A stretch of 64,000 nt of DNA. Source: Tilletiopsis washingtonensis. Taxonomy: Eukaryota > Basidiomycota > Exobasidiomycetes > Entylomatales. The position numbers and the translations under genes were made by a program. This document shows, piece after piece, positions 1-9,801 of the stretch (positions are counted from its first letter, which is position 1; each line of letters begins with the position of its first letter). Where the stretch lies: positions 32,362 to 96,361 of the forward strand of contig NW_020312005.1 of NCBI RefSeq assembly GCF_003144115.1, in the 5' to 3' direction. A model generated the notes under the pieces. That model worked only from the letters and a program-made list of their open reading frames with translations, ran no database searches and had not been told where the DNA came from.

Positions 1-1268
1 CCCCCCGAGCGTCGCCCTTTCTGCCGTACGTCACCCCACCCTCGACTCACCCGCCCTTGCGGTTGTCGCCCGTGCTGCCCACGCGCGCACTCAGCGACGC
101 CAGCACGCACAGCCCGCGCGGCGCCACCGCGGCGCCCGCGTCTTCGGTGCCGGGCTTGGGCTCGGGCAGGCGCCGCGGCAGCAGCGGCGCAAAGTGCTTG
201 TAGGCGAGCAGCGGGCCAAACGTGTTGATCCTGGCAAGTAATAGAAAGCAGGTCAGACTGGGCAGAGCAAGAGCGAGGCCAGCACGGTAATGGTGAGCCC
301 TAGCAGAGCAGACCAACGCTTGCAGGGCGAGAGTGGCAAGCATCGCCACGGCCGGAAGCGCCAACATCGGCAGAGCCAGGCCAACACTGGCGCAGCGGAG
401 AGCACTGGCGCAGCGCACGACGCTTGCAGAGCGCTGGCCCTTGCAGAACGCCAAGCTCGCAGAGCATCTTGCTTTGCAGAGCGCATTCTCCAATGACCAT
501 CCCTTGCGAGCGCCAGCCCCCTCTCCCCATTCTCTCGAGCCTCCCCCCCCCTTTCTCTCGCGCCATGTTTCGCCGAACGTCAACACCTGCAATCCCCCTC
601 CCCTGCGGCATGCTTCGCCGAGCGATAGAACCTGCATCTGCGTCATTCATCGCGCCATCTTTGCCGCTCACCCCGACGGCATCACTTGCCGCATCACTCG
701 CCCACTTTGCGCGGCGCCACCGGCGGCGGCCACATCGGGCACCACCGGATCGGCACGCCCACTCGGCCACTCACTTGAACTGGCGCAGCATCTCCTCGTA
801 CTCGACGTGCTGCAGTGCCTTTTCGACGGTGAGCTGCGGGGGTGGCAGGAGTGGGTTCAGACGCGACATCTGCGGCGCACTCGGCGCAGGCGCGACATCT
901 TCGGCGCACCCATGCGCCCTGCACTGCATTGCCCTCATGCGGCAGCCCCATGCGCCATGCGCTGCATCGCCCAGCCATGCGCCGTGCGCTGCACTCACCA
1001 CGCCCGCGACGTTCCACAAGCTGCGCAGCTCGCCCATCTCGCGGCACTGCTTTGCCGCCTCTTCAATGCTGCGCTCGTCCGTCACGTCGACCGCCAGCGT
1101 CGTCAGGCGCCGCGCCGCGCCGTCGTCCATGCCCTGCAGGATCGCCTCGCGCGCCGCGTCCGGCGTGCGGCTCGCACACACGACGTCGAGCGCCGACGTG
1201 GCCAGATGCGCGCGCGCGAGCGCCAGGCCGAGGCCGCGCGACGAGCCGAGGATCACGGCGAGCGACAT
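1..1268 (-). CDS. Short-chain dehydrogenase/reductase (SDR), 3' end beyond window
   Basis: This is an NAD(P)-dependent SDR oxidoreductase, probably cytosolic; its substrate is not predictable. Exons read 1268-999, 833-775 and 230-51, joined in frame. Exon 1 starts MSLAVILGSSRGLG, with the Rossmann glycine motif GSSRGLG at residues 8-14 and a NVAG (NAG-type) motif near residue 86. Exon 3 carries INTFGPLLAYKHF and SARVGSTGDNRKGG; in this SDR subgroup the latter normally runs on into the W-Y-S-Y-R-A-S-K catalytic segment, which is not present here. A GTGAGT donor just left of position 51 shows the gene continues past the window edge. Intron 2 is unusually long (about 540 nt) and both introns hold short imperfect repeats. 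Family call firm, last exon missing. Confidence 0.8.
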
Positions 1269-1771
1269 GGTGCGAAGTGCCAAGTGCGAAGGGTCAAGTG
1301 CGAAGTAGAAGAGTTCCAAGTGCGTGTGCTTGTGCTTGTGCCTGTGCTTGTGCTTGTCGTGGTGGGAAGGAAGGAGTGAGGCCGGGCGGCGGCGGCGGCG
1401 CGACTCAGACTTGTCAGCAGCGCGGCACGGGCTGCACCCTGCGACGCAAGACGCCGAGCGCCGCTTGAGGCAACGCACGGCGCCGTCACTCGATCGTGTT
1501 GCGCTTCGGCACCTCTGCTCGCTCTGCATTGCAGCTTGCTCAGCATTCGCTGGTGCGGCGCACAAGATGCTGCGCAGACACAGAGAGACGCCGCTCGCTG
1601 CGTGCGCGTCAGCGAGGGGAAGGCCAGGTGGAGGTTGGCGCGCGCGGCGGCGCGGCGTTGCTCGGCCGCACGTGCCGCGCGCGGCGGGCACACACTGCAC
1701 ACCAGCAGCCGGCAGCCGGCCTGACCGCCCGCCGCGCTTGCGTCTCTCGCCTCCACTCCACCACCGCAGCC
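1269..1771. promoter_or_regulatory. Divergent intergenic region (SDR / EDC3-like)
   Basis: This 0.5 kb gap between two divergent starts must hold both promoters. Close to the SDR start lie short degenerate repeats built on AAGTGCGAAG (1269-1320) and a GTGCTT-type hexamer repeated about five times (1325-1362). I see no clear TATA box. Confidence 0.5.
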
Positions 1772-2870
1772 ATGGCCTCGTATCTCCACCTGCGCGTCGC
1801 ACTCACCCTCGCCGACGGCGCGCCGCTCGTCGGCCACATCCGCGCCATCGACGCCGCCGCCGGCGCACTCACCGTCGAGCCGGCGTCCGGCGGCGCGCCC
1901 GTCGTCGTGCCGCGCGCCCGCATTGCCGCCCTCGAGCTGGCGCCCGAGGCCGCGCCGGCCGCAGCTCAGCCGCCGCAGCCGCAGCCGCCGGGCAAGAAGA
2001 AGAAGGCCAAGAAGGCGGCGGCGCCGGCCGCGTCCTCGCTGCCCGCGCTGCCCACGGGCAACAAGAAGGCGGCCGCCGCCTCGTCCGCCGCGCCGGCGCT
2101 GCAGGGCCGTGCCGCGCCCGTCGCCGACGAGTACGCCGACGACTTTGACTTTGACGCGGGCCTGCGCAGCTTCGACAAGCGCAAGGTGTGGGACGAGATC
2201 CGCGTGCGTCCTGCTGCTGCTGCTGAGGGCCCCCATGTGCGTTGCGCTGAGGCTGCCTGCACAGGCCGCAGACACGACGTCACCCGCCGCCCGCCTGCAC
2301 GCCCACAACCGCGCCGTGCCCGGCGGCGGCGGCAGCGCGCCGCCCGCCGCCGCCGGCGACGAGAGCGACGCAGAGGGGCTGCCGCCGCGGCGAGCACGCA
2401 CCGCGGCCGAGGGGCAGCGCAAGATGCGCCACACCGACCTCGTCCTCTCGCCGTCGCCGCCGCCCCTCGAGGAGCGCTTTGCGGCGGCGCAGCTCGCCGA
2501 GGCGCAACCACAGCCCGCCGGCTCCGACGACGGCGACACCCTGGCGCTGCTATGCGCTCTGTCTGGCATGGACCTGGCGCGCATCCCGTCGCCGTCGCCC
2601 ACGCCTCTCTTCGCCCTCAGCATCTACGTGTCCTCAGCCGCGCGCACGGCTGCACTGCGCGCAGACGCGCCGCAGGGGCGCCTCGTCTTTCACTTCTCGG
2701 GCACGCCCGCCAAGCTGCGCTTCCTCGGGCCGGACCGGGGCAAGTCGGACGCTGCGCTGCTCGAGAAGCTGCCAAAGCAGTACTCGGGCGAGATGGGCTG
2801 CAACGCGGAGCGGGCGGCGCTGCTCGTTGGCAGGCTGCGCGAGGCAGTCGAGAAGGCAGGGCGGGAATAG
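1772..2870 (+). CDS. EDC3: EDC3-like mRNA decapping enhancer (LSm + FDF), no YjeF_N domain seen
   Basis: The likely role is scaffolding of the mRNA decapping complex in P-bodies. Exons 1772-2203 and 2265-2870 give 345 aa. Residues 1-55 fit a divergent Edc3-type LSm domain, followed by a Pro/Lys/Ala linker. The FDF motif sits at residues 125-127 (DDFDFDAG) and leads into SFDKRKVWDEIRAADTT, the helix that in this family contacts the Dhh1/DDX6 helicase. Further on, KMRHTDLVL resembles the conserved RHDEMVL segment of fungal EDC3. The usual C-terminal YjeF_N dimerisation domain (about 250 aa) is not recognisable; the last 120 residues look different. LSm14/Scd6 is an alternative, but FDF context and RHTD segment favour EDC3. 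Confidence 0.7.
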
Positions 2871-2945
2871 ACAATGCATTGTGAGCCCGGCGGGATATAG
2901 GTGCCAAGCACGGCGGAGCATGGGGCAGTTGGTTGGACGCTGGGC

Positions 2946-4311
2946 TCAGCTGCGCGCCGCAGCGACGTTGACCTTGCCCAGGGCGCGGCCGTCGATGAGG
3001 TAGGCGTACGCGTCGCGCGCCTCGTCGAAGGCGAACGTGCGGTCGACGACTGGGCGGATCTTGCCTGTGCGGCGCGTCAGTTGCTGTGCTGGGCAGCCGC
3101 GACCGAACAACGCACCTGAGTCGACGAGGCGCTGCAGTTCGGGGAAGAGCGTCTTGTCGAGGTGCAGCATCGAGAATTTGCGCGGAATGCCGCCCAGGAA
3201 CTGCGCCGCCACATGTCAGCATCGCCTGCGTCGCGCGAGGCACAGCCCCACTCACCGAGGGCAGCACGCGAGCCTTGAGCTGGAAGCCGACAAGGCCGAG
3301 CACCTTGGTGCTGAAGATGCCCGTCTCCGGCACGATGCCCGTCGCGCCGACGGTGCGGTACTCGCCGTCTGGCTTCTGCAAGGGGCGCGCATTGAGCGGT
3401 GCTCGGCGATGCGAAGAAGAGGGCACGCACCAGGTACGCGGGGCTCTTGGCGTGGATCGATGCGTCGCCGATGCAGTCCCACGCGACGTCGAACGGCTCG
3501 TTCTTGTAGCGCAGCGCCAGCTCGCCGGCGACGTCGACCTCGCGGTCTGCGCATGCGTCAGTGCAGCTGTGAGCGCTGGACGCTGCGCCACTCACAGTCA
3601 ATCGTCTCGTCGACGCCGCGCTCCTTGATGAACTTGGCCTTGGCGCCGCTGGCGCTGGCGACGATGAGCGAGGCGCCCTTTGCGCGCGCCACGTCGGCCG
3701 CGAGCAGGCCGACGGCCGTGCTGCCGCCGACGATGAGCACGCGGTCGCCCTGCCTGAGCGTGGCGGCGAGCGTGAGGGCGGTGAGGCCGACGAGCGTCAC
3801 GCCGCCGAGCTCCTCGTCGCTGAGGTGCGCCGGCGCGGGCAGCACAAACTTGCGCGGCACGTTGACAAACGTCGCCAGCGCGCCGTTCTTGCCGCGCGCC
3901 AGGTCCTCGGCGGGCACGAAGCCGTACACGCGCGTGCCGGGCTTGAGCGAGTCGATGGACGCCCCGACAGCGTCGACGGTGCCGGAGAAGTCGGACGCCG
4001 GCACGCGCGGCAGCTTCTGCAGGAAGCCGGGCAGCAGCGCCGCAATCTTGCTGCGGCCGGGAGTGCGTGGGTGAGCTGCCGAGAGACGGGACAGCCACGG
4101 CAGCGTACGCTGCAGCCGACCTCGCCGCGGCTGGCCAGCGCCCTGCCCACGCGGCTGCCACTCACTAGTCGACGGGGTTCAGCGCGGCGTAGGCGACACG
4201 CACGCGCACCTCGTCGGCACCGAGCGCGGGCAGCTCGACGTCGCGCTGCTCGAGCGTCTGCGCAAGCGAGCCGGCGCGGGCGATGACGTGGGCGCGGGCC
4301 TTGGTGGCCAT
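2946..4311 (-). CDS. Medium-chain (quinone-reductase-like) NAD(P)H oxidoreductase
   Basis: A zinc-independent MDR-superfamily enzyme, likely an NAD(P)H:quinone or enone reductase of the RTN4IP1/zeta-crystallin type. Six exons (4311-4166, 4050-3596, 3546-3431, 3375-3256, 3200-3116, 3064-2946) give 346 aa, close to the family's usual length. The N-terminal GroES-like half includes YAALNPVDYK, where the Asn-Pro-x-Asp is typical of zinc-free members, and SDFSGTVDAVG. The Rossmann half has GDRVLIVGGSTAVGL (GGSTAVG at 157-163) and the closing FDEARDAYAYLIDGRALGKV. Zinc-binding cysteine clusters are absent. It ends tail-to-tail with the EDC3-like gene 75 bp away. The substrate is not predictable. 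Confidence 0.85.
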
Positions 4312-4942
4312 GGTGTGGTGTGGGGTGGGGATGTGCGGTGGTGGTGTGAGGCAGCGAAGGGCTGAGGAGGCGTGGCTATTTGAGTGCCGCCGCCTCCACC
4401 TCGCCTCGCCCGGGTCGGCGTCGCACGGGGCCGCGCCGGCGCGCACACCGCAGCACCCAGCAGCTGCAGCTTCTCGAGGTTCCCACCGCTGTCCCGCTCC
4501 CATCGCAAGCACGGAGCGCACTGCAGGAGCAAGAGCTTGCGGCCGACAGCGCAGCGCCGTGCTATCCCCGGCCCGGACGCCCGAGAAGGTTCGTGCGCCT
4601 CGCCGAGTGCCGGCGAGCGTGAGACGCGCGCAAAGCCGCGGCACTGCGCAGCGGCGCCGCGGCTCTTTGGGCGAGATCGCGAGCCGCTCGTCACCGGCGC
4701 GCGCATGCTGCTCACGGGCCGCTTTCGCGCGATGCCGCACGCCCCGCGCTGCACCCTAGCCTGTCGCGACGGCGCTCGTACACATCACAATTCAGAGCTG
4801 ACCGCTGCACGGCTCCTGCAGATGCGGGCGAGCGCTGCTGCTCCCACGTGGTGCGGCTTCGTCTTGTCCTCGGGACGCGCCGCGCGCTCGCAGGACGCGC
4901 GCGCTCGCAGCTTGCCAGCGCACCACAAGCACATCAAGCTGC
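4312..4942. promoter_or_regulatory. Divergent intergenic region (MDR / EFM3-like)
   Basis: This 0.6 kb non-coding gap separates two divergent starts and should carry both promoters. I see no TATA box, repeat or convincing small ORF. Confidence 0.4.
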
Positions 4943-6203
4943 ATGGACCACGCCTCGTCAAGCACCGCCGGCGTGCGAGCTGCGCGCCAGCAGCTGCTGC
5001 TCCAGAGCGGCGCCGCCGTGCCGCCGCGCTCGCCGGCGTTCCGCTGGCCGCCGCACGAGGCCCTGCTCGGCGCGCAGCGGCACCTCGTCGCCGACCTCGC
5101 TCTGGCGCGCCCCGAGGGCCAGACGTACGCACGGGCGCTGGCAAAGGGCCTCATTGCCAGGCTTGAGGAGGCGGTGCGCGATGCTGAGGCGCGCGGCCAC
5201 GAGGCCGAGGTGAGCGCCGAGGCCGAGGGGAGCGCCTCGGGCATCAGGCTCGCGCAGCAGCTGACTCTCGCCCAGGTCGACGGCAGCCTGCTCGAGGTGT
5301 ACGCAGAGCTCCTGAGCGGTGCTTCAGGAAGCAGGTAAGCTGTGCTGTGGTGCTCGGCCATATGCCCGCTCGCTGAGCCAGTGCAGCCTCGCGGCCACGG
5401 TGCCCCCGCCCCAGACGCGCGCCTACTACTTCCCTCGCTCCCTGCTCGGCGGGCGCACCGCTGCCGCATCAGAGGGCGCAGGCCACGCGGGCTCTCTGAT
5501 GCATGGCTGGGAGTGTGTGCGGCTCGTCGAAGACGGCACGACGATTGCGCAGGGCACCACTGGGCTGCGCACATGGGAAGCCAGGTGCGTTTTGCGAAGC
5601 TGTCAGGTGGCCCGCTGGAGGCTCACCCGTCCCCCAAGCCTGCGTCTTGGAGCGCACTTCCTAGCACGCCCGCCGCCCACAGACGCGCGCATTCTCGAGC
5701 TCGGCGCCGGCGCCGGCTTGCTCGGCGCCATAGCCGCCAGGCTCTGCCCTGCACACGTCACGCTGACCGATCTCGAAGGGCCCGTGCTGGACCGCCTGCG
5801 CTCCACCGTGGCGCTCAACGGGGCAGCAGCACAAGTCGGCGCACTGGACTGGTGCGACGTCGACGAGGAGCTGCTGCGTGCAGCTCACGCAGACGTAGTC
5901 CTCGCCGCAGACGTCGTCTTTGACCCGTCGCTCATCGCGCCGCTGGCCCACACGCTGCGTCGGGCCCTCGAGCTGGGTGCCGAGCATGCCTATGCGCTCG
6001 TCGCCGTCACGGAGCGCAACGCCTCGACGTACCAACGCTTCCTCGCTGCGCTGGCCGAGGCACAGCTGGATGTGCAGCCGCAGACGCTGCAAGAGCCCGC
6101 GCTGCCGCCAGACGCCCCGCCGTTGCCGCTCTTTCCCAGCGCGCACGAGCCGCTACGAGACGGGCCTGTGCGCCTGCTCGCTCTGCGATTGCATGCCCGA
6201 TGA
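4943..6203 (+). CDS. EFM3: FAM86/EFM3-type protein-lysine methyltransferase
   Basis: The predicted product is a seven-beta-strand SAM-dependent methyltransferase; yeast EFM3 and human EEF2KMT methylate a lysine of elongation factor 2. Exons 4943-5334, 5387-5584 and 5639-6203 give 384 aa. The helical N-terminal FAM86 region (residues 1-130) precedes TRAYYFPRSLLGG and the family stretch TGLRTWEASLRLGAHFL. SAM-binding motif I is ILELGAGAGLLGA (217-223 core), followed by VTLTDLEGPVLDRL and, after motif II, ADVVLAADVVFDPSL. Introns are 52 and 54 nt; the second uses an AAG acceptor, chosen because it restores the TWEA-SLRLG junction. Other fungal lysine methyltransferases (EFM2, EFM6) share motif I, so the exact substrate is inferred. 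Confidence 0.75.
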
Positions 6204-7085
6204 GGGTCCAGCAAACATCAAACGATTTGCTTGCCATTCGCAAGGGTGGCGTAAGGAAATCGAGTGGGGTGGAGGGGACGGCAGACCCGAGTGCCGAAGT
6301 GGACGCAGCTCGTCGTCCGAGACCCGAGCTCGCCGACATTCCTGCACTCGACTTGGCTGCCTGCGCACCACGAGCCGTGGCAGATGCAGGTGCAGGATGG
6401 ATGCCGCTGCGCTGTGCAGCTGGGCGGGGCCCCGCGCCCAGCCAGACGGCAGCATTCCAGGCAGACGTGGCGAGCACGCGCTGCGCTGCGGAAGAGAAAA
6501 TGTCGTGTGTCGTCGACGACGCGCTCGACGCATGACGGCGGATGTGTCAAGCAGGCACGAGATGGCCGCCTCCCGCCGGCGCGGTGCGTCGCAAGCCAAG
6601 CATAAAGGCGGGGATTGCCTGCTGCTGCTTCTTTGCGCTGAGCGCTGCTGCTGCATGCTGCGCCCTGAGGTCGGCGTCGGTGCGAGATCGGCTGCGAGCG
6701 CTGCCGAGCAAGAAGCATGCGCTGCAGCTGCGAGATGGAGGAGCTGCGGCTGCGGGCGTGCAGGCAGCCGACGAGTCTCCACCTCCGCGGCCGCTTCCCC
6801 GCCTTTGGCAGCGCGCGTGAGTGCGAAGCCGGATGCGCCGGGCGTATCACGAGAGCGGCGGATGCTGCGCGTTGCTCGTGCGCCGACACTGCCGCCGTGC
6901 CGCCTGTCTCGCAGCGCCGTGCCTGGTGCGTCAGCGTGCGCTGCTCCGTCTTCCGCCCCGCTGCCGGCTCAGCAGCCAGCGGAGGCGCCTCGACGTCGAC
7001 GTTTGCGCTGCCGGACAGCAGCAGCACCGACTTCGCGGCACTCGCAGCGCTGCTCCTCACCACCACCCCCATCTCCACGCCCGCC
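6204..7085. other. Non-coding interval before the monooxygenase gene
   Basis: About 0.9 kb with no supportable coding exon. A CATAAAG element lies near 6601. Long open frames here are GC-driven, low-complexity and antisense to each other. Confidence 0.4.
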
Positions 7086-9392
7086 ATGTCTGTCCCGCAC
7101 CCCGCGCCCGTCAAGCAGGCGCCCGAGTACCACAATGTCCTCATCATCGGCGGTGCGTCGCCGTGGCCGCGCTGACCGGCGGGCGTGTGCTGACGGCGCC
7201 TGCAGCCGGCGTCACCGGCCTGGCGATGGGCTGCCAGCTGCGCTCCATGCTCGGCGAGACCGACGTGCGCATCTTGTGCGTGTGCCGCGCGCGCGCCGTC
7301 GGTGCGCCAGCGCTGACTCCCGCCGCAGCGAGCGCGAGGCCGGCATCGGCGGCACGTGGTGGAGCAACACATAGTGAGCGGCGGCGACGCCAGCCACACG
7401 GCGCAGTGCTGACGCCCGGCACAGCCCCGGAGCAGGCTGCGACATCGTGCGTCGCGCGGCGCTCCGCTGCTGCGCCTCCAGGCTCACCCCTCTCCCCAGC
7501 CGATCCCGCTCTACTCGTTCTCCTTTGAGCAGCGCAAGGACTGGACGACGTTCTTTGCACTGCAGGACGAGATCCAGACGTACCTGCAGGACGTGGCGGA
7601 CAAGTACGACCTGACGCGCAAGACGCACTGCTCCACGGAGGTCTCGTCGGCGCACTGGGACGAGGCGCTGGGCCTCTGGCACGTCTACACGCGCCCCGCG
7701 CGCGGCGAGACGACGCGCGGCAACGAGGACAAGCACTGGGTGTGCAAGGTGCTCGTCAGCGGCGTCGGTGGCCTGTCGCAGCGTGAGTGGGGGGAATGGC
7801 TGTGTTGATGCAGAGCGATGCACCGCAACGCAGAACGCACCTCTAACCCCCCCCCCCCCTGCAGCGAACCCGTGCACGATCGATGGCCACGAGAAGTTCC
7901 AGGGTCCGCTCTTCCACAGCGCGCGCTGGGACCACAGCACGGAGATGAAGGGCAAGCACGTCATCGTCGCGGGCAACGGCTGCTCGGCGACGCAGTTTGT
8001 GCCCATCATCGCCAAGGAGGCCAAGTCGGTGACGCAGTTTGTGCGCTCCAAGCACTGGTACGCGCAGCGCCCGGCGAACCCCGTCGACTTCCGTCTGTGG
8101 CGCTGGTTGGTGCGCTACGTGCCCGGCTTTGTGTACCTGCAGCGCGCCGTCATCTTCACCGTGCTCGAGCTCTCGATGCTCATGATGTTCAAGCACCGCC
8201 TCGGCACACTCTACCGCAACAAGTTCGCCGCCGACTGCATCGCGTACATCAAGAAGACGGCGCCGCCCAAGTACCACGACGTCCTCGTGCCCAAGGACGG
8301 CGAGCTGCAGCCTGGCTGCAAGCGGTGCGTGCGGCATGTGTGAGGCGAGCGCGCCTCTTGCTGACGTCCTGCGCAGCCGCGTCTTCGACACGGACTACCT
8401 GCCGGCGCTGCGCCGTGACAATGTCGAGCTGGAGCGCTCGGCACTGGTCGAGATCAAGGAGAAGAGCGTCATCTGCAAGGTGCGCCGTGATGCCCGCCAT
8501 GCTCGTCGCAGTGGCTGACAACCCATGTAGGACGGCCGCGAGCTGCCGGCCGACGTCATCGTCATGGCCAACGGCTTCAACATCACCGAGATGGGCTTCC
8601 CGATGAAGGTGCGTGCTGCGCTGGCCGTGCTTGACTGCTTGCTCACGCCACTCGCAGATCTACGGCCGCAACGGGCACGACGTGCAGAGCTACTGGAAGG
8701 CGAACGGCGGCCCGCAGGTGTACCGCGGCTCGATGATGAGCGAGTTCCCCAACCTCTTCCTCTGCATGGGTCCCAACACGGGCACCGGGCACTTCTCGTA
8801 CATCTTCACTGCCGAGTGCGTCACGCGCTTCGCCATCCGCGTCATGGCGCCCATCCTCAAGGCGCCGCGCCCGACGGTCTTCGACTCCAAGGCGCCCGGC
8901 GCGCGCCGCAGCCCGTCCGTCAACATCACGCGGCAGAAGGAGATCGAGGAGCAGGTGTGGATCCAGTCGACGAGCCAGAACATGGTCTACTCGTTCAACT
9001 GGTGCGTGCAGTGCGACTCGGGCCTGCGACGGGTGCTGACCTTCGCGCAGCGGCTCGTGGTACGTCGACCCCGACTCGGGCCGCGTGGCTGCCGTCTACC
9101 CGAGCTGTGAGTGCCGTTCACGCGCCCTCTCGGCTCGCCACTGACGCGCTGCGCAGTCCAAACGATGTTCTGGCTGCGCTCGGCGATGCCGATGTACAAC
9201 GACTTTGTGTACAAGGGCATCCGCGCGCCCGGCGGCATCCTCACGCGCATCCGCCAGGGCCTCGGCATCGGCGGCACCCCCATCCCGACGCGCGAGCAGA
9301 TGGTCAAGTTCAAGCAGGGCGCCTACGTCGTCGGGCAGCCCAAGGTGCGCCAGGAGGAGGCCAAGCAGATCAAGTCCGGCCCGGGCCACTGA
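7086..9392 (+). CDS. Class B flavin monooxygenase, Baeyer-Villiger type
   Basis: An FAD- and NADPH-dependent monooxygenase, probably oxidising ketones or steroid-like substrates. Eleven exons (7086-7152, 7206-7275, 7329-7373, 7425-7446, 7500-7782, 7865-8324, 8377-8479, 8531-8608, 8658-9001, 9051-9106, 9157-9392) close to 587 aa. The FAD-binding glycine motif GAGVTG is at 22-27, followed by FEREAGIGGTWWSNTYPG typical of BVMOs. The BVMO fingerprint F-x-G-x3-H-x3-W reads FQGPLFHSARW (174-184), and a second Rossmann motif GNGCSA (199-204) binds NADPH. MANGFN matches the late ATG-like motif. The very short exons 3 and 4 (45 and 22 nt) are constrained by this conserved sequence. No signal peptide; an internal hydrophobic stretch near YLQRAVIFTVLELSMLMM may touch membrane. 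Confidence 0.88.
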
Positions 9393-9801
9393 GCGCCGGC
9401 CCGGCACAGGCGCCTGCAGCGGCAGTCGCCGATCCTCACGAGCGCCTCGAGCGCGCCGCAGCGTCGGCGGCGGCAGCGAGAGGCGCCGCAATCCCCCCTC
9501 GTGCTCCATCTCTTGTACTGTCTCGTCCTGCTCTCATCCCCTGCATTGCTATACACTCGCATCAGGCTTGGCGTTGCACAGGCACCGTCCTAGCGACAAG
9601 CTGCACATTTGTGAATTGCCACGGGCCCTGCATGGAGGGTATGTGAGGGCGGCGCGAGGAGGAGCCGGTGAGGCGAGGTATATATGAGAGATCGTCGGAA
9701 CGCTGGAATGGCGGGCCCATGTCGTGCGCCCCAGTCACGAAGCTTGGCGAATGGCTGCGGCCCTCGAGGCCTCTTGCGACTTCGGGAGCGAGAGAGATTT
9801 A
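9393..9801. terminator. Convergent 3' regions (monooxygenase / bHLH)
   Basis: A 0.4 kb gap between converging genes; both 3' UTRs and poly(A) sites must lie here. It includes a TATATA run at 9679-9684 that is not placed to serve as a promoter. No gene seen. Confidence 0.4.

Noticed and set aside
9679-9684. TATATA sequence
   Set aside because: Lies between the 3' ends of two converging genes, so it has no start codon to serve; more likely part of an A/T-rich 3'-end signal.
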